64,000 nt of DNA from Allobosea sp. CS1GBMeth4 (GTDB lineage: Bacteria > Pseudomonadota > Alphaproteobacteria > Rhizobiales > Beijerinckiaceae). The stretch is from NCBI RefSeq assembly GCF_900185715.1, contig NZ_FYAS01000025.1, forward strand, positions 186,001-250,000. The letters run 5' to 3'. Position 1 is the first letter of the stretch, and the number at the start of each line of letters is the position of its first letter. Below the pieces are notes generated by a model. The model searched no databases, had not been told where the DNA came from, and saw only the letters and a list, made by a program, of their open reading frames with translations. The position numbers were made by a program, and so were the translations under genes. Below are positions 8,028 to 16,270 of this stretch, in pieces.

Positions 8028-8388
8028 CCTTGTCCTTCCCTTCCTCGATGTGGAACGAGTGGAGCACGCGATGCAGGATCGGCGCCAGCACGAAGCCGGT
8101 GGCGATCACCACGAACAGGCCGGAGAAGATCGCGTAGAATCCGGCGAAGAGCTTGCCGCTCTGCGTCTTCAGCTCGCTGACCGGCCCCATGCCCGACAGG
8201 ATCATCGCCGCGTTGACGAAGGCGTCGGTGGCGTTCATGCCTTCGCTGGCGGCGTAGCCGGCCATGCCGATCGCGAGCCCGACCAGGGTGAGCCCCAGCC
8301 AGAGCAGCACCGCCCGGCCCATGCGCACGACAAAGCGCCGGAAGGGGGCGAGCCGCTCATGGCGGCGCTCGAAGCGGAGCTCGCGCAT
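8020..8388 (-). CDS. Two-helix membrane protein resembling a potassium-channel pore, atypical filter
   Basis: The 122-residue protein has a basic N-terminus, a first membrane helix (about 25-48), a re-entrant-like segment (TDAFVNAAMILSGMGPV, 54-70), a second helix (about 80-106) and a charged tail. The order TM1, 'TDAF' pore helix, glycine-containing loop, SGKLFAGFYAIFSGLF and TM2 closely follows the Ion_trans_2 channel plan. The filter position has SGMGP instead of the canonical T-x-G-Y-G. It may be a channel with altered selectivity, a non-conducting relative or an unrelated small membrane protein. It lies 6 bases after the MetE-like gene and overlaps the thioesterase gene. Confidence 0.8.
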   Translation of the reverse strand: MRELRFERRHERLAPFRRFVVRMGRAVLLWLGLTLVGLAIGMAGYAASEGMNATDAFVNAAMILSGMGPVSELKTQSGKLFAGFYAIFSGLFVVIATGFVLAPILHRVLHSFHIEEGKDKDD

Positions 8389-8394
8389 CGGCGC

Positions 8395-9420
8395 TCAGGC
8401 GACGCCGAGTTCGCGTCTCACCAGGGCGGCGCCGGCGGCCAGCGCCGCGAGCTTGCCATAGGCGACGTCGAACGGCATCGGCGCCAGCCCGCAATTGGTG
8501 CAGGGATAGAGCTTCTCCGGCGCGACATGAGCGAGCACCGCGCGGATCGTCGCGGCCACCTCCTCGGGAGTCTCGACGACGTTGCTGGCGACGTCGATGC
8601 AGCCGGCCAGCACGTCCTTGCCGTCGAGCAGGCGGATCAGCTCGAGCGGCACCCTGGAGTTGCGGCATTCGAGCGAGACCTGGTCGATCGTGCTCTTCGC
8701 GATCACCGGGAAGGTCTCCTCGTAATGGCGCCATTGCGCCCCGAGCGTCGCCTTCCAGTCGATATTGGCCTTGATGCCGTAGCCATAGCAGATGTGCACG
8801 GCGGTGGTGACCGAGAGCCCCTGCGCCGCCCGCTCCAGGCAGGCGATGCCCCAGTCGGCGACGGCGCCCATGTAGACGTTGAAGGCCGGCTCGTCGAACT
8901 GGACGACGTCGACGCCGATCGCCTGCAGCTCCTTCGCCTCCTCGTTCAGCACCGCGGCGAAGGCCATGGCGAGGTCCTCGCGGCGGCCGTAATGCTCGTC
9001 GGCGATGGTGTCGACGATCGTCATCGGCCCCGGCAGGGTGAACTTCAGCTTGCGTGTCGTGTGCGCCCGCGCCGCCTGCGCCTCCATCCTGTGCACCGGC
9101 CCCTTGCGCCGGATCGGCCCGGTCACGGTCGGCACCTCCGCCTCGTAGCGATTGTTGCGGATGCCCATGATCGTCTTCTTGGCGAAGTCGATGCCGTCGA
9201 GATTGGCGAGGAAGCCGTGCACGAAATGCACCCGCGCCTGCTCGCCGTCGCCGACGATGTCGAGCCCCGCATCCTCCTGCAGCTTGACCGACAGAATGGT
9301 GGCGTCGCGCCTGCCCGCCTCGAGCGCCTCGCCCTCCAGCTTCCAGGGCGCCCAGAGCCGCTCCGGCTCGGCGAGCCAGATCGGCTTGGGCAGGCTGCCG
9401 GCGAGCGTGGTCAGAAGCAT
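8395..9420 (-). CDS. Cobalamin-independent methionine synthase-like (core-MetE) methyltransferase
   Basis: At 341 residues this corresponds to only the C-terminal catalytic half of MetE (about 750 residues). It has the zinc-site elements expected there: AVHICYGYG (His and Cys), SLECRN (Glu) and YPCTNCGLAP (Cys). FDEPAFNVYM is the substrate-site loop. Single-domain core-MetE proteins transfer methyl groups to homocysteine, some from donors other than methyl-tetrahydrofolate, so the donor here is uncertain. The ATG at 9420 was chosen because GGGGGAAA lies just upstream and the protein then begins MLLTTLAGSLPKP, as homologues do. It heads an operon with the channel-like and thioesterase genes. 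No MesX-like partner was recognised beside it. Confidence 0.82.
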   Translation of the reverse strand: MLLTTLAGSLPKPIWLAEPERLWAPWKLEGEALEAGRRDATILSVKLQEDAGLDIVGDGEQARVHFVHGFLANLDGIDFAKKTIMGIRNNRYEAEVPTVTGPIRRKGPVHRMEAQAARAHTTRKLKFTLPGPMTIVDTIADEHYGRREDLAMAFAAVLNEEAKELQAIGVDVVQFDEPAFNVYMGAVADWGIACLERAAQGLSVTTAVHICYGYGIKANIDWKATLGAQWRHYEETFPVIAKSTIDQVSLECRNSRVPLELIRLLDGKDVLAGCIDVASNVVETPEEVAATIRAVLAHVAPEKLYPCTNCGLAPMPFDVAYGKLAALAAGAALVRRELGVA

Positions 9421-9497
9421 GGCGTTTCCCCCGTGGTTGAGCCGAGATTGACGAGAGCGCATGCTGCGTCAAGTCAGGCCGCCGAAGGAGGAGCGCG

Positions 9498-9920
9498 ATG
9501 AGCACGCCACCGCCGATGATCTGCATCTCGCTGCGCTATGCCGATGCGCCGCGCATGTACGACTGGCTGATCGAAGCCTTCGGCTTCGAGAAGCATGCCG
9601 CCTATTATTCCGAGGATGGCGGGACGCTGCTCCATGGCGAGCTGCGCATGGGCGAGAGCTTCGTCATGCTCGGTTCGTCAGAGAACAACGAATTCGGCAA
9701 GCTCGTCTCGCGCCCGGCCGAGCTCGGCGGCACCACCGCCTCGCCCTATGTCGCGACGACGGAGATCGACGCGCTCTGCGAGCGGGCTCGCGCGGCCGGA
9801 GCGGAAATCTGCATGGAGCCGACCGACCAGCCCTATGGCAGCCGCGACTTCATCTGCAAGGATCCGGAAGGCCATGTCTGGTGCTTCGGCACCTACCGGC
9901 CGGGCGCCGAGCCGGGCTGA
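9498..9920 (+). CDS. VOC/glyoxalase-fold protein
   Basis: A 140-residue protein with two beta-alpha-beta-beta-beta modules. Module 1 holds SLRYADAPRMYDWLIEAFGFEKH and the strand GESFVMLGSS. Module 2 holds YVATTEIDALCERARAAGAEI and ends DFICKDPEGHVWCFGTY, where the glutamate-like metal position expected in VOC enzymes is replaced by glycine/histidine context. Members include glyoxalases, dioxygenases and resistance proteins; no reaction can be assigned. An AGGAGG-like site precedes the ATG. It is divergent from the MetE-like operon across 77 bases. Confidence 0.85.
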   Translation: MSTPPPMICISLRYADAPRMYDWLIEAFGFEKHAAYYSEDGGTLLHGELRMGESFVMLGSSENNEFGKLVSRPAELGGTTASPYVATTEIDALCERARAAGAEICMEPTDQPYGSRDFICKDPEGHVWCFGTYRPGAEPG

Positions 9921-10022
9921 CTCCAGCCGTCATCGCGACCGGCGTCGGCGAGACGGCGCTCCGGAAAGCCGAGCGGGCCTTCCTGGTCCCGCTTCGCCAC
10001 GCTCGCGGGGCCCGCGACAGCC

Positions 10023-11246
10023 TCACGCCGCCGCCAGCTTCGGCCGCGCCTTCAGCATCAGCCAGCAGACGATCGAGAGGTTCATCAGGTTCCAGGCGAG
10101 GCCGTTGAGGAAGGCGAGCCGGTAGGATGCGGTGGCGTCGAAGATCAGCCCGGAGACCCAGCCGCCGAAGGCCATGCCGAAGACCGTCGCCGACATCACG
10201 ACGCCGATGCGCACGCCGGCCTCGCGCGGCGGCATGTAATCGCGGATCACCACCGCATACATCGGCACGATCCCGCCCTGGAACAGGCCGAAGATGCCGG
10301 TGACGACGAAGAGCGAGCTCAAGCCGTCGAACCAGAGATAGAGGAACAGCGCCATGCCCTGCATCAGCGAGGACAGCGCCAGCGTCGCCGTGCCGCCGAT
10401 CCTGTCGGCGACGAAGCCGGAGCCGATCCGGCTGACGATGCCGAGCGCCATCATCACCGAGAGCATCTCGGCGCCGCGCGCCACACCGTAGCCGAGGTCG
10501 CTGCAATAGGCGACGATATGGACCTGCGGCATCGACATGGCGACGCAGCAGCAGAAGCCGGCGACGACCAGGAGCAGCTGCAGCTGGTTCGGCGAGAGGC
10601 CGAGGCTGCCGCGCGCCCCGGCGCTCACCGCCTCGGCCGCGGCGATCGCCGCGGCGCTCGGCCGGCGCCGGAACAGGGGCGCCAGCGGCAGCATCACGAC
10701 CAGCGAGGCGATGCCGAGCCACAGATGCGTCGTGCGCAGGCCATGGGTCTCGACGCCCCAGTTGATCAGTTGCGGCCAGAACATGCCGGCGAGATAGCTG
10801 CCCGAGGCCCCGAAGACGACGGCGAGGCCGCGATAGCGCCGGAACCAGTGCGACAGGTCGGCGATCAGCGGCGAGAAGCCGGTCGCGGCGCCGAGCCCGA
10901 TCAGGAAGCCGTGCGCCAGCGCGAACTGCCAGAGCGAGCCGGCGATCGAGGCCAGCGCGTAGCCGCCGCCGAGCAGCAGCGCCCCGAGCACGATCGGCGT
11001 GACGATGCCTGTCCGGTCGGCCAGCCGGCCCATGGCGATGTTGCCGATGCCGAAGCCGATCATCGCGCAGGTATAGGGCAGCGAGGCGTCGGCGCGCAGG
11101 ACGCCGAACTCCTGCTGCACCGCCGTCACCACCACGACCGGTGACCAGGAACCGACGCAGGCGACCGTGCCGATCAGCAGGGCAAGCGCCAGCCTCATCC
11201 AGGCATAGGCCGAATCCGGCGCGTAGCGCGCATCCTGAGCGTTCAT
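10023..11246 (-). CDS. MFS transporter, oxalate/formate or monocarboxylate antiporter type
   Basis: The 407-residue product has 12 predicted membrane helices in two six-helix halves with a central loop near residue 200 (LFRRRPSAAA). The first half has MGRLADRTG after helix 2, the MFS motif A, and HWFRRYRGLAVVFGASGSYL, a pattern of the OFA/monocarboxylate branch. Motif A is echoed in the second half (IGSGFVADRIGG). It would move a small organic anion across the inner membrane; substrate not determinable. It stands alone, with its terminator region adjoining the VOC gene. Confidence 0.9.
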   Translation of the reverse strand: MNAQDARYAPDSAYAWMRLALALLIGTVACVGSWSPVVVVTAVQQEFGVLRADASLPYTCAMIGFGIGNIAMGRLADRTGIVTPIVLGALLLGGGYALASIAGSLWQFALAHGFLIGLGAATGFSPLIADLSHWFRRYRGLAVVFGASGSYLAGMFWPQLINWGVETHGLRTTHLWLGIASLVVMLPLAPLFRRRPSAAAIAAAEAVSAGARGSLGLSPNQLQLLLVVAGFCCCVAMSMPQVHIVAYCSDLGYGVARGAEMLSVMMALGIVSRIGSGFVADRIGGTATLALSSLMQGMALFLYLWFDGLSSLFVVTGIFGLFQGGIVPMYAVVIRDYMPPREAGVRIGVVMSATVFGMAFGGWVSGLIFDATASYRLAFLNGLAWNLMNLSIVCWLMLKARPKLAAA

Positions 11247-11439
11247 GTGTCCTCACCGACCGGCGGAGAATAATCGTCTCCGTGCCTGAGCTTTAGGCAG
11301 CGCCCGACACGGCCACAAGGGCGCGCGTCGCGGGGCGATGCGGCGCCGATGGGGGGTCCCGGCCGGCGTCCCCGCCCGGGGCTGCTTGCCATCGGAGCGG
11401 CGTCCTCGGCATGCTGAACCAGCCTGTTCCGGAGGGGCG

Positions 11440-12462
11440 ATGGCCAGGATCTGCATCTACGGCGCCGGCGCGATCGGCTGCTATCTCGGCGGCCGGCTCG
11501 CCGCCGGCGGCGCAGAGGTCGCCTTCGTCGGCCGCCCCGGCCTCGGCGCGGAGCTTCGAGGTCACGGGCTGACGCTCTCGCATTACGACGGCCGGCACTG
11601 GCGCCTCGCTCCGGAAGCCATCGCCTTCTCGACCGGCCCCGAGGCGGCCGCGGCCGCCGATCTCGTCCTGGTCACCGTCAAATCCGGCGCCACCACGCAG
11701 GCGGCTGCCGAGCTTGCGGAAGTGGTTCGCCCGGCCGCCCTGGTGATCAGCTTCCAGAACGGCCTGCGCAACACCGAAACCCTGCGCGCCGCCTTGCCGG
11801 GCCGGACCGTGCTTCCCGGCATGGTGCCGTTCAACGTCGTCGGGCGCGGCCCCGGCGCCTTCCATCAGGCGTCGGAGGGCGAGTCCGAGGTCGAGGACGC
11901 GTCGGCACTGGCGCCTTTCCTCGCCGATTTCGGCCGCGCCGGCTTCGCCCTGCGCCGCCACCGGGACATGCTGCCGGTGCAATGGGCGAAGCTGCTCTTC
12001 AACCTCAACAATGCCGTCAACGCCCTCTCTGGCCTGCCCCTGCAACGGGAGCTGGCGCAGCGCGACTATCGCCGCTGCCTCGCCCTCGCCCAAAGCGAGG
12101 CGCTCGACCTCATGGCGCAGGCCGGCATCCGGCCGGCCCGACTGACGCCGCTGCCGGCGCGCTGGATTCCGCTGCTGTTGCGCCTGCCCGACGCGCTCTT
12201 CGCCCGTCTCGCCCGCGGCATGCTGGCGATCGACCCCACGGCGCGCTCTTCCATGGCCGACGACCTCGCCGCCGGCCGCCCCACCGAAATAGACTGGATC
12301 AACGGCGAGGTGGTGCGGCTCGCCGGGCGTCTCGGGCGGCAGGCGCCGGTGAATGCCCGCCTGACGGCTCTCGTCCATGCGGCCGAAAGGCAGAAGGCCC
12401 CGCCGCGCTGGAGTGGCGAGGCCTTGCTGGCGGAGCTGCACGAGGGCGCATCGCGCCCTTGA
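11440..12462 (+). CDS. panE: Ketopantoate reductase family protein
   Basis: The 340-residue protein starts with a nucleotide-binding fold (MARICIYGAGAIGCYLGGRL, GxGxxG at 8-13) and has LVLVTVKSGATTQAA and SFQNGLRNTETL, both typical of 2-dehydropantoate 2-reductase. The C-terminal helical domain holds QWAKLLFNLNNAVNAL (the Lys-Asn catalytic region) and SSMADDLAAGRPTEIDWINGEVV. The enzyme reduces ketopantoate to pantoate with NADPH in pantothenate synthesis; many genomes carry paralogues acting on other 2-ketoacids, so the symbol is tentative. The ATG at 11440 has GGAGGGG directly upstream and replaces a longer frame from 11338. Confidence 0.87.
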   Translation: MARICIYGAGAIGCYLGGRLAAGGAEVAFVGRPGLGAELRGHGLTLSHYDGRHWRLAPEAIAFSTGPEAAAAADLVLVTVKSGATTQAAAELAEVVRPAALVISFQNGLRNTETLRAALPGRTVLPGMVPFNVVGRGPGAFHQASEGESEVEDASALAPFLADFGRAGFALRRHRDMLPVQWAKLLFNLNNAVNALSGLPLQRELAQRDYRRCLALAQSEALDLMAQAGIRPARLTPLPARWIPLLLRLPDALFARLARGMLAIDPTARSSMADDLAAGRPTEIDWINGEVVRLAGRLGRQAPVNARLTALVHAAERQKAPPRWSGEALLAELHEGASRP

Positions 12463-12466
12463 AAGG

Positions 12467-13027
12467 TCAGGCGGCGCGGTGCTCGTGCCGGCCCTCGTTG
12501 ACCTCCTCGACGATCTTGGCGACGAAGGCCGGCAGATCGCCGGGATTGCGCGAGGTGACGACGCCCTTGTCGGCGACGACTTCGCTGTCCTCCCATTGCG
12601 CTCCGGCGTTCACCAGATCCTGCCTGATCGTCTTGTAGGAGGTCAGCCTGCGCCCCTTGGCGATGCCGCTGTCGATCAGCAGCCAGGGCGCATGGCAGAC
12701 CGCGGCGACCACTTTGCCCTGGGCGAAGAACTCCTTGATCAGGGCGATCGCCCTGTCGTTGCCGCGCAGCGTGTCGGGGTTCATCTGCCCGCCGGGCAGC
12801 ACGATCGCGTCGTAGGCGTCGGCGCGGACCTCGTCCAGGCTCTTGTCGACCCTGACCGGCCGGCCCCAGTCCTTCTTGTCCCAGCCCTTGATCTCGCCGG
12901 TTTCGGGCGAGGCGACATGCACGGTGGCGCCGGCTTCCTTCAGCCTCGCATGCGGCACCTCGAGCTCCGATTGCTCGAAGCCGTGCGTGGCGAGGATGAG
13001 GATCGACTTGCCGTTCAACGAGGCCAT
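12467..13027 (-). CDS. DJ-1/PfpI family type 1 glutamine amidotransferase-like protein
   Basis: A 186-residue single-domain protein with LATHGFEQSELEVP (acidic site Glu near 21) and the nucleophile elbow AAVCHAPWLL with Cys111-His112. IVLPGGQMNPDTLR precedes it. This is the PfpI/YhbO branch of the DJ-1 superfamily, described as proteases, glyoxalases or protein/DNA deglycases; the precise activity is disputed. Only 4 bases separate its stop from that of the convergent panE-like gene. Confidence 0.9.
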   Translation of the reverse strand: MASLNGKSILILATHGFEQSELEVPHARLKEAGATVHVASPETGEIKGWDKKDWGRPVRVDKSLDEVRADAYDAIVLPGGQMNPDTLRGNDRAIALIKEFFAQGKVVAAVCHAPWLLIDSGIAKGRRLTSYKTIRQDLVNAGAQWEDSEVVADKGVVTSRNPGDLPAFVAKIVEEVNEGRHEHRAA

Positions 13028-13108
13028 GGCTCTCTCCCTGGTTGCTGGCTCAGCTCAGGGAACGGCCGGGACCGCGATCCGTTTCCGCGTCGGAACGCCG
13101 CGGCCGGC

Positions 13109-14323
13109 TCAGCCCTTGCGCCCGGTCAGGTCGGCATATTGCTCCCCCGGAAGCGGCCGGCCGAGCATATAGCCCTGCATGTAGTTGCAGCCCTCGTCGA
13201 TGAGGAAATCGAGCTGCTCGCGCGTCTCGACGCCTTCCGCCACCACCTCGATGTCGAGCGCGTGGCCGAGCGCGATCACCGCCCGCGTGATCGCCGCCGC
13301 CTCGGAGGCGACGCCGAGATTGGCGACGAAGCTGCGGTCGATCTTCAGCGTCGAGAGCGGGAACATGTGCAGATAGGAGAGCGAGGAGTAACCCGTGCCG
13401 AAATCGTCCAGCGCGATGCGCACCCCGAGCGCCTTGATCCGGTGCAGCACCAGCATGGTGCGGTCGAAATCGGTGATCATCACCCCTTCGGTGATCTCGA
13501 GCTCGAGCCGCTCGGGCTCGAGCCCGGTCTCGATCAGCACCTCGTCGATCAGCCCGGGCAAGTCGCCATGGCGGAACTGCAGCGGCGAGACGTTGACGGC
13601 GATGCGCAGCGGCTTCTCCCAGCGCGCCGCCTCGGTGCAGGCCTGGAGCAGCAGTTCCCGTGCCAGCGGCAGGATCAGGCCGCTCTCCTCGGCCGCGGGA
13701 ATGAAGTCCGTCGGGGAGATCACGCCCCGCTCCGGATGGACCCAGCGCGCCAGTGCCTCGAAGCCGGTCAGCTGCCCGGCCGCCGAGAATACCGGCTGAT
13801 AATGCAGATGCAGCTGCTTTCGCGTGATCGCCGTCTCCAGGTCCTCGGCGAGATGATGCCGGGCCGCCGCCACGCCCGGCGCGGCCTGCGCCAGGGCGGA
13901 GAGGTCGATCATGAGGTTCATCGCGCCGCAGAGTCCGCCCCGCGAATCATAGAGCGGGGAGGCCAGCGGCATGATCCGCACGCGGCTGCCGTCGGGGCGT
14001 TCGAGCAGCGCCTCGGCACCGCGGATCTCCCGTCGCTCGCGCAGCGCGATCGCCAGCGCGCAGTCCTCGGCGGCAAGGGGCGAGCCGTCGAGCTGGAACA
14101 GGCGGTGGCTGATGCACCAGCGGTCCTCGCCGAGCCGCGGCTCGCGTCCGGCGAGCCGCGCCGCCTCCGGGTTGAAATAGGTCACGCGGCCGCTCGCATC
14201 GGTCGTGTACAGCGCCAATGGCAGCCGCGCGACCATCTCGCGAAACCGCCTGTCGTCGACGCAGCCTGACCCGGCATCCTCGGCTTCATCCGGCATCTTG
14301 CTGCCAGCGGCATTCAGGGGCAT
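13109..14323 (-). CDS. PAS-EAL cyclic-di-GMP phosphodiesterase
   Basis: The 404-residue protein has an N-terminal PAS domain (about 25-150, LPLALYTTDASGRVTYFNPEAARLAG) and an EAL domain (about 165-400). Catalytic signatures are intact: FEALARW, IAVNVSPLQF, ELEITEG, ALDDFGTGYSSL, LKIDRSFV and VVAEGVE. It should therefore hydrolyse cyclic di-GMP in response to a cytosolic signal sensed by PAS. There is no GGDEF domain and no membrane segment. The promoter probably lies in the AT-rich stretch 14380-14560. Confidence 0.93.
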   Translation of the reverse strand: MPLNAAGSKMPDEAEDAGSGCVDDRRFREMVARLPLALYTTDASGRVTYFNPEAARLAGREPRLGEDRWCISHRLFQLDGSPLAAEDCALAIALRERREIRGAEALLERPDGSRVRIMPLASPLYDSRGGLCGAMNLMIDLSALAQAAPGVAAARHHLAEDLETAITRKQLHLHYQPVFSAAGQLTGFEALARWVHPERGVISPTDFIPAAEESGLILPLARELLLQACTEAARWEKPLRIAVNVSPLQFRHGDLPGLIDEVLIETGLEPERLELEITEGVMITDFDRTMLVLHRIKALGVRIALDDFGTGYSSLSYLHMFPLSTLKIDRSFVANLGVASEAAAITRAVIALGHALDIEVVAEGVETREQLDFLIDEGCNYMQGYMLGRPLPGEQYADLTGRKG

Positions 14324-14596
14324 GCAATTGATCTCGACACCGGCGAACTCAGTAGCGACATCAAAGCCGCAAAAGCCGAATAAAGTTTTAAATGGCAGGG
14401 ACCAGTCTCGACCGCAGGACGAAATCGCCGCTTCGATCGCAAAGGAAGAAATTCAGAGTATGGTATAATTTGACTCAAAATCCGCCGATACCCCAAGGAA
14501 AACCAAATCGCTGCCTAATTATAAACTTTTATAGCTTTGCCGGCGCAGCGGGAACTGGAAGCATCGCCGCGACGAACTAGAGATGACGCTGGAATT

Positions 14597-14884
14597 CTAT
14601 TTGAACAAGCGTTCGCCTTGCTCGTCGATCAACTGCCTCGCCTTGACGATGGCGAAGTCCGCCGCCTCCTCCGCCCCCGGAAACCGGTCCGCCCGGATGA
14701 AGCGGTGGCTCCTCAGCTCGCCGTCGATCTCCTTCTCGATCACGCCGGCGAGCTGTTGCTGCCCGCCTTCGGGAAACGGCGTCGCATGGATGGTGAAGCC
14801 CTTGTACTCGGTGCTTTTGAGCGGCGCGGCCGGGCCGGCGGACTTGGGCTCCTTGCGGCCGAACAGGGATTTGAGGAAGGACAT
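14597..14884 (-). CDS. HlyU-like protein
   Basis: A 95-residue protein beginning MSFLKSLFGRKE and containing EYKGFTIHATPFPEGGQQQLAGVI and FIRADRFPGAEEAADFAIVKAR, the HlyU (PF10115) pattern. The family name comes from a Vibrio haemolysin activator, but alphaproteobacterial members have no shown regulatory role. The ATG at 14884 gives the usual short MSFL start; a longer frame from 15013 is rejected as low-complexity. Confidence 0.87.
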   Translation of the reverse strand: MSFLKSLFGRKEPKSAGPAAPLKSTEYKGFTIHATPFPEGGQQQLAGVIEKEIDGELRSHRFIRADRFPGAEEAADFAIVKARQLIDEQGERLFK

Positions 14885-15160
14885 GGCGCACTCCGTCTGA
14901 CTGGTGGTGTATAGCGCAGATGCGGCGGGCTGCGCCAAGGGCCCCGGCACCTCTGGTGGAGCGCCCGCGCCCTCCCCGCCCCTGCCGCATGGGATGAGCT
15001 GCCTGGTCGCCACTGGCCGGTCCTGGGAGCCTCCGCCGCCGGAGCATTATGCCGGCCGTTGAGGGCCCGGCGCCGAGGTGCCGGCGGCTCGCCGCGCGGG
15101 CGAAGGCCCCCCTCCCCACACCGTCGCAGACAGGGCACTTGCACGGTGCCTAGAAAATAG
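14885..15160. other. Intergenic region without recognised gene
   Basis: GC-rich DNA between the divergent HlyU-like gene and the membrane-protein/TetR pair. It holds short overlapping open frames of Arg/Pro/Ala-rich composition on both strands and nothing that resembles a protein family, tRNA or repeat. Confidence 0.5.
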
Positions 15161-15177
15161 TACCATACTAGATGGTA
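15161..15177. promoter_or_regulatory. Palindrome, putative TetR operator
   Basis: TACCAT-ACTAG-ATGGTA is a perfect 6-bp inverted repeat with a 5-base centre in a short AT-rich stretch. It stands 18 bases upstream of the preferred start of the small membrane protein whose partner gene encodes a TetR regulator. Autoregulation is the usual arrangement; binding is inferred. Confidence 0.6.
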
Positions 15178-15194
15178 TGATTTTGGAGGTGCCC

Positions 15195-15566
15195 TTGAAC
15201 GCCTGGCTCGCCCTTGCCGCCGTGCTCGCGGCCGCGACCACGCTGATCCATGCCCTCCTCGGCGGCCGCGAGATCGCCGCGCCCCTGCTGGCGGCCGAAC
15301 GGCTGCATGCCGTGCCGAAGTTCACGCTGTATTATTGCTGGCACCTGGTGACCATCGTGCTCGCGGCGCTGGCGCTCGCCTTCGGCCTCGTCGCGACCGA
15401 TCAGGGCAGCCGCGACCTCGCGCTCTTCGCCACGGGCGGCGCGGCCCTGTTCGGCCTGTGGAGCCTCGCCATGATCGGGCTGTTCGGCCTGCGCATCGCG
15501 CATTTCCCGCAATGGGCGCTGTTCGCGGCGATCGCGCTCAGCGGTGCGATCGGCCTGTGGCCGTGA
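15195..15566 (+). CDS. Small four-helix membrane protein, target of the adjacent TetR
   Basis: The preferred start is TTG at 15195, since GGAGGT lies 4 bases before it. The upstream ATGs at 15172 and 15177 fall inside the palindromic operator and lack a ribosome-binding site. The 123-residue product has about four membrane helices (AWLALAAVLAAATTLIHALLGG, YYCWHLVTIVLAALALAFGL, ALFATGGAALFGLWSLAMIGLFGL and a C-terminal helix). Its histidines in helix contexts (LIHALLGG, CWHLV) resemble small DUF-type membrane proteins. Function unknown. Its stop overlaps the GTG start of the TetR gene, so the two are coupled. Confidence 0.8.
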   Translation: MNAWLALAAVLAAATTLIHALLGGREIAAPLLAAERLHAVPKFTLYYCWHLVTIVLAALALAFGLVATDQGSRDLALFATGGAALFGLWSLAMIGLFGLRIAHFPQWALFAAIALSGAIGLWP

Positions 15567-16141
15567 CCACCCCTGCCCCGTTGCGCTTCCGCCGGAACGA
15601 CTGGCTCGAGCTCGGCCTCGCCGCGCTCGCCGAGCAGGGGCCGGCCGGGCTGACCATCGAGGCGCTCTGCCGCCGCGCCGGCAAGACCAAGGGCTCCTTC
15701 TACGCGCATTTTCCGGCGATCGAGGCTTATCTTTCGGCGCTCGCCGGGCATTGGCGCGAGACCTTTACGCTCCGTCTGATGCAGGAGGCCGACAGAGGCG
15801 AGGCGCCGCGCGACAGGCTGCTCGCGCTCGACCGGATGGCGCTCGCCCTCGACGGCCGCATCGAGCAGGGCATGCGCCGCCTCGCCCAGCTCGACGCAGG
15901 CGTCGCCGCGACCTGTGCCGCGGTCGACCGCGAGCGCATCGCCTATCTCGAGAAGCTCCACGGCGAGAGCCGGTGCTTCGCCCCGGCGGAGGCGCGTGCA
16001 CTGGCCCGCATCGAATACGCCGCCTTCATCGGCTTCCAGCAGCTCGACCTCGGCCTGTCGCCGCAGGAGCTGCACGATTGCTACGGCACCTTCATGCGGC
16101 TGGTGTATCCGCCGTCATTCCGGAGCGGGCCGCGGGTCTGA
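15563..16141 (+). CDS. TetR/AcrR family transcriptional regulator
   Basis: The 192-residue protein starts at a GTG that overlaps the upstream stop (GTGA). The N-terminal helix-turn-helix reads GLAALAEQGPAGLTIEALCRRAGKTKGSFYAHFP and is a clear TetR DNA-binding domain. The rest is helical. The natural operator is the palindrome at 15161-15177. The last residues (PSFRSGPRV) are encoded by the start of an intergenic repeat element, so the native C-terminus has been altered. Confidence 0.92.
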   Translation: MTTPAPLRFRRNDWLELGLAALAEQGPAGLTIEALCRRAGKTKGSFYAHFPAIEAYLSALAGHWRETFTLRLMQEADRGEAPRDRLLALDRMALALDGRIEQGMRRLAQLDAGVAATCAAVDRERIAYLEKLHGESRCFAPAEARALARIEYAAFIGFQQLDLGLSPQELHDCYGTFMRLVYPPSFRSGPRV

Positions 16142-16256
16142 GCCCGGAATCCATGAACACGGAGCGTCCGAAAGAGGCGCGGCGCCGACGCGCCTTCTCG
16201 TGAACCTTGGTGGTCATGGATTCCGGGCTCGCTGCTACGCAGCGCCCCGGAATGAC
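16114..16256. repeat. Inverted-repeat intergenic element, family A copy 1
   Basis: The element begins GTCATTCCGG and ends CCGGAATGAC. Inner arms are CCCGGAATCCATG and CATGGATTCCGGG. It is 143 bases long and mostly palindromic, with an internal hairpin GCTGCTACGCAGC. Copies 2 and 3 of the same family stand at 24559 and 26573. The left 28 bases lie within the TetR coding frame. Confidence 0.8.
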
Positions 16257-16270
16257 GGCGCGACCCTGGG

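Noticed and set aside
14380-14560. AT-rich stretch as a mobile-element scar
   Set aside because: It is short, has no repeats at its ends and is better explained as the promoter region of the PAS-EAL gene.
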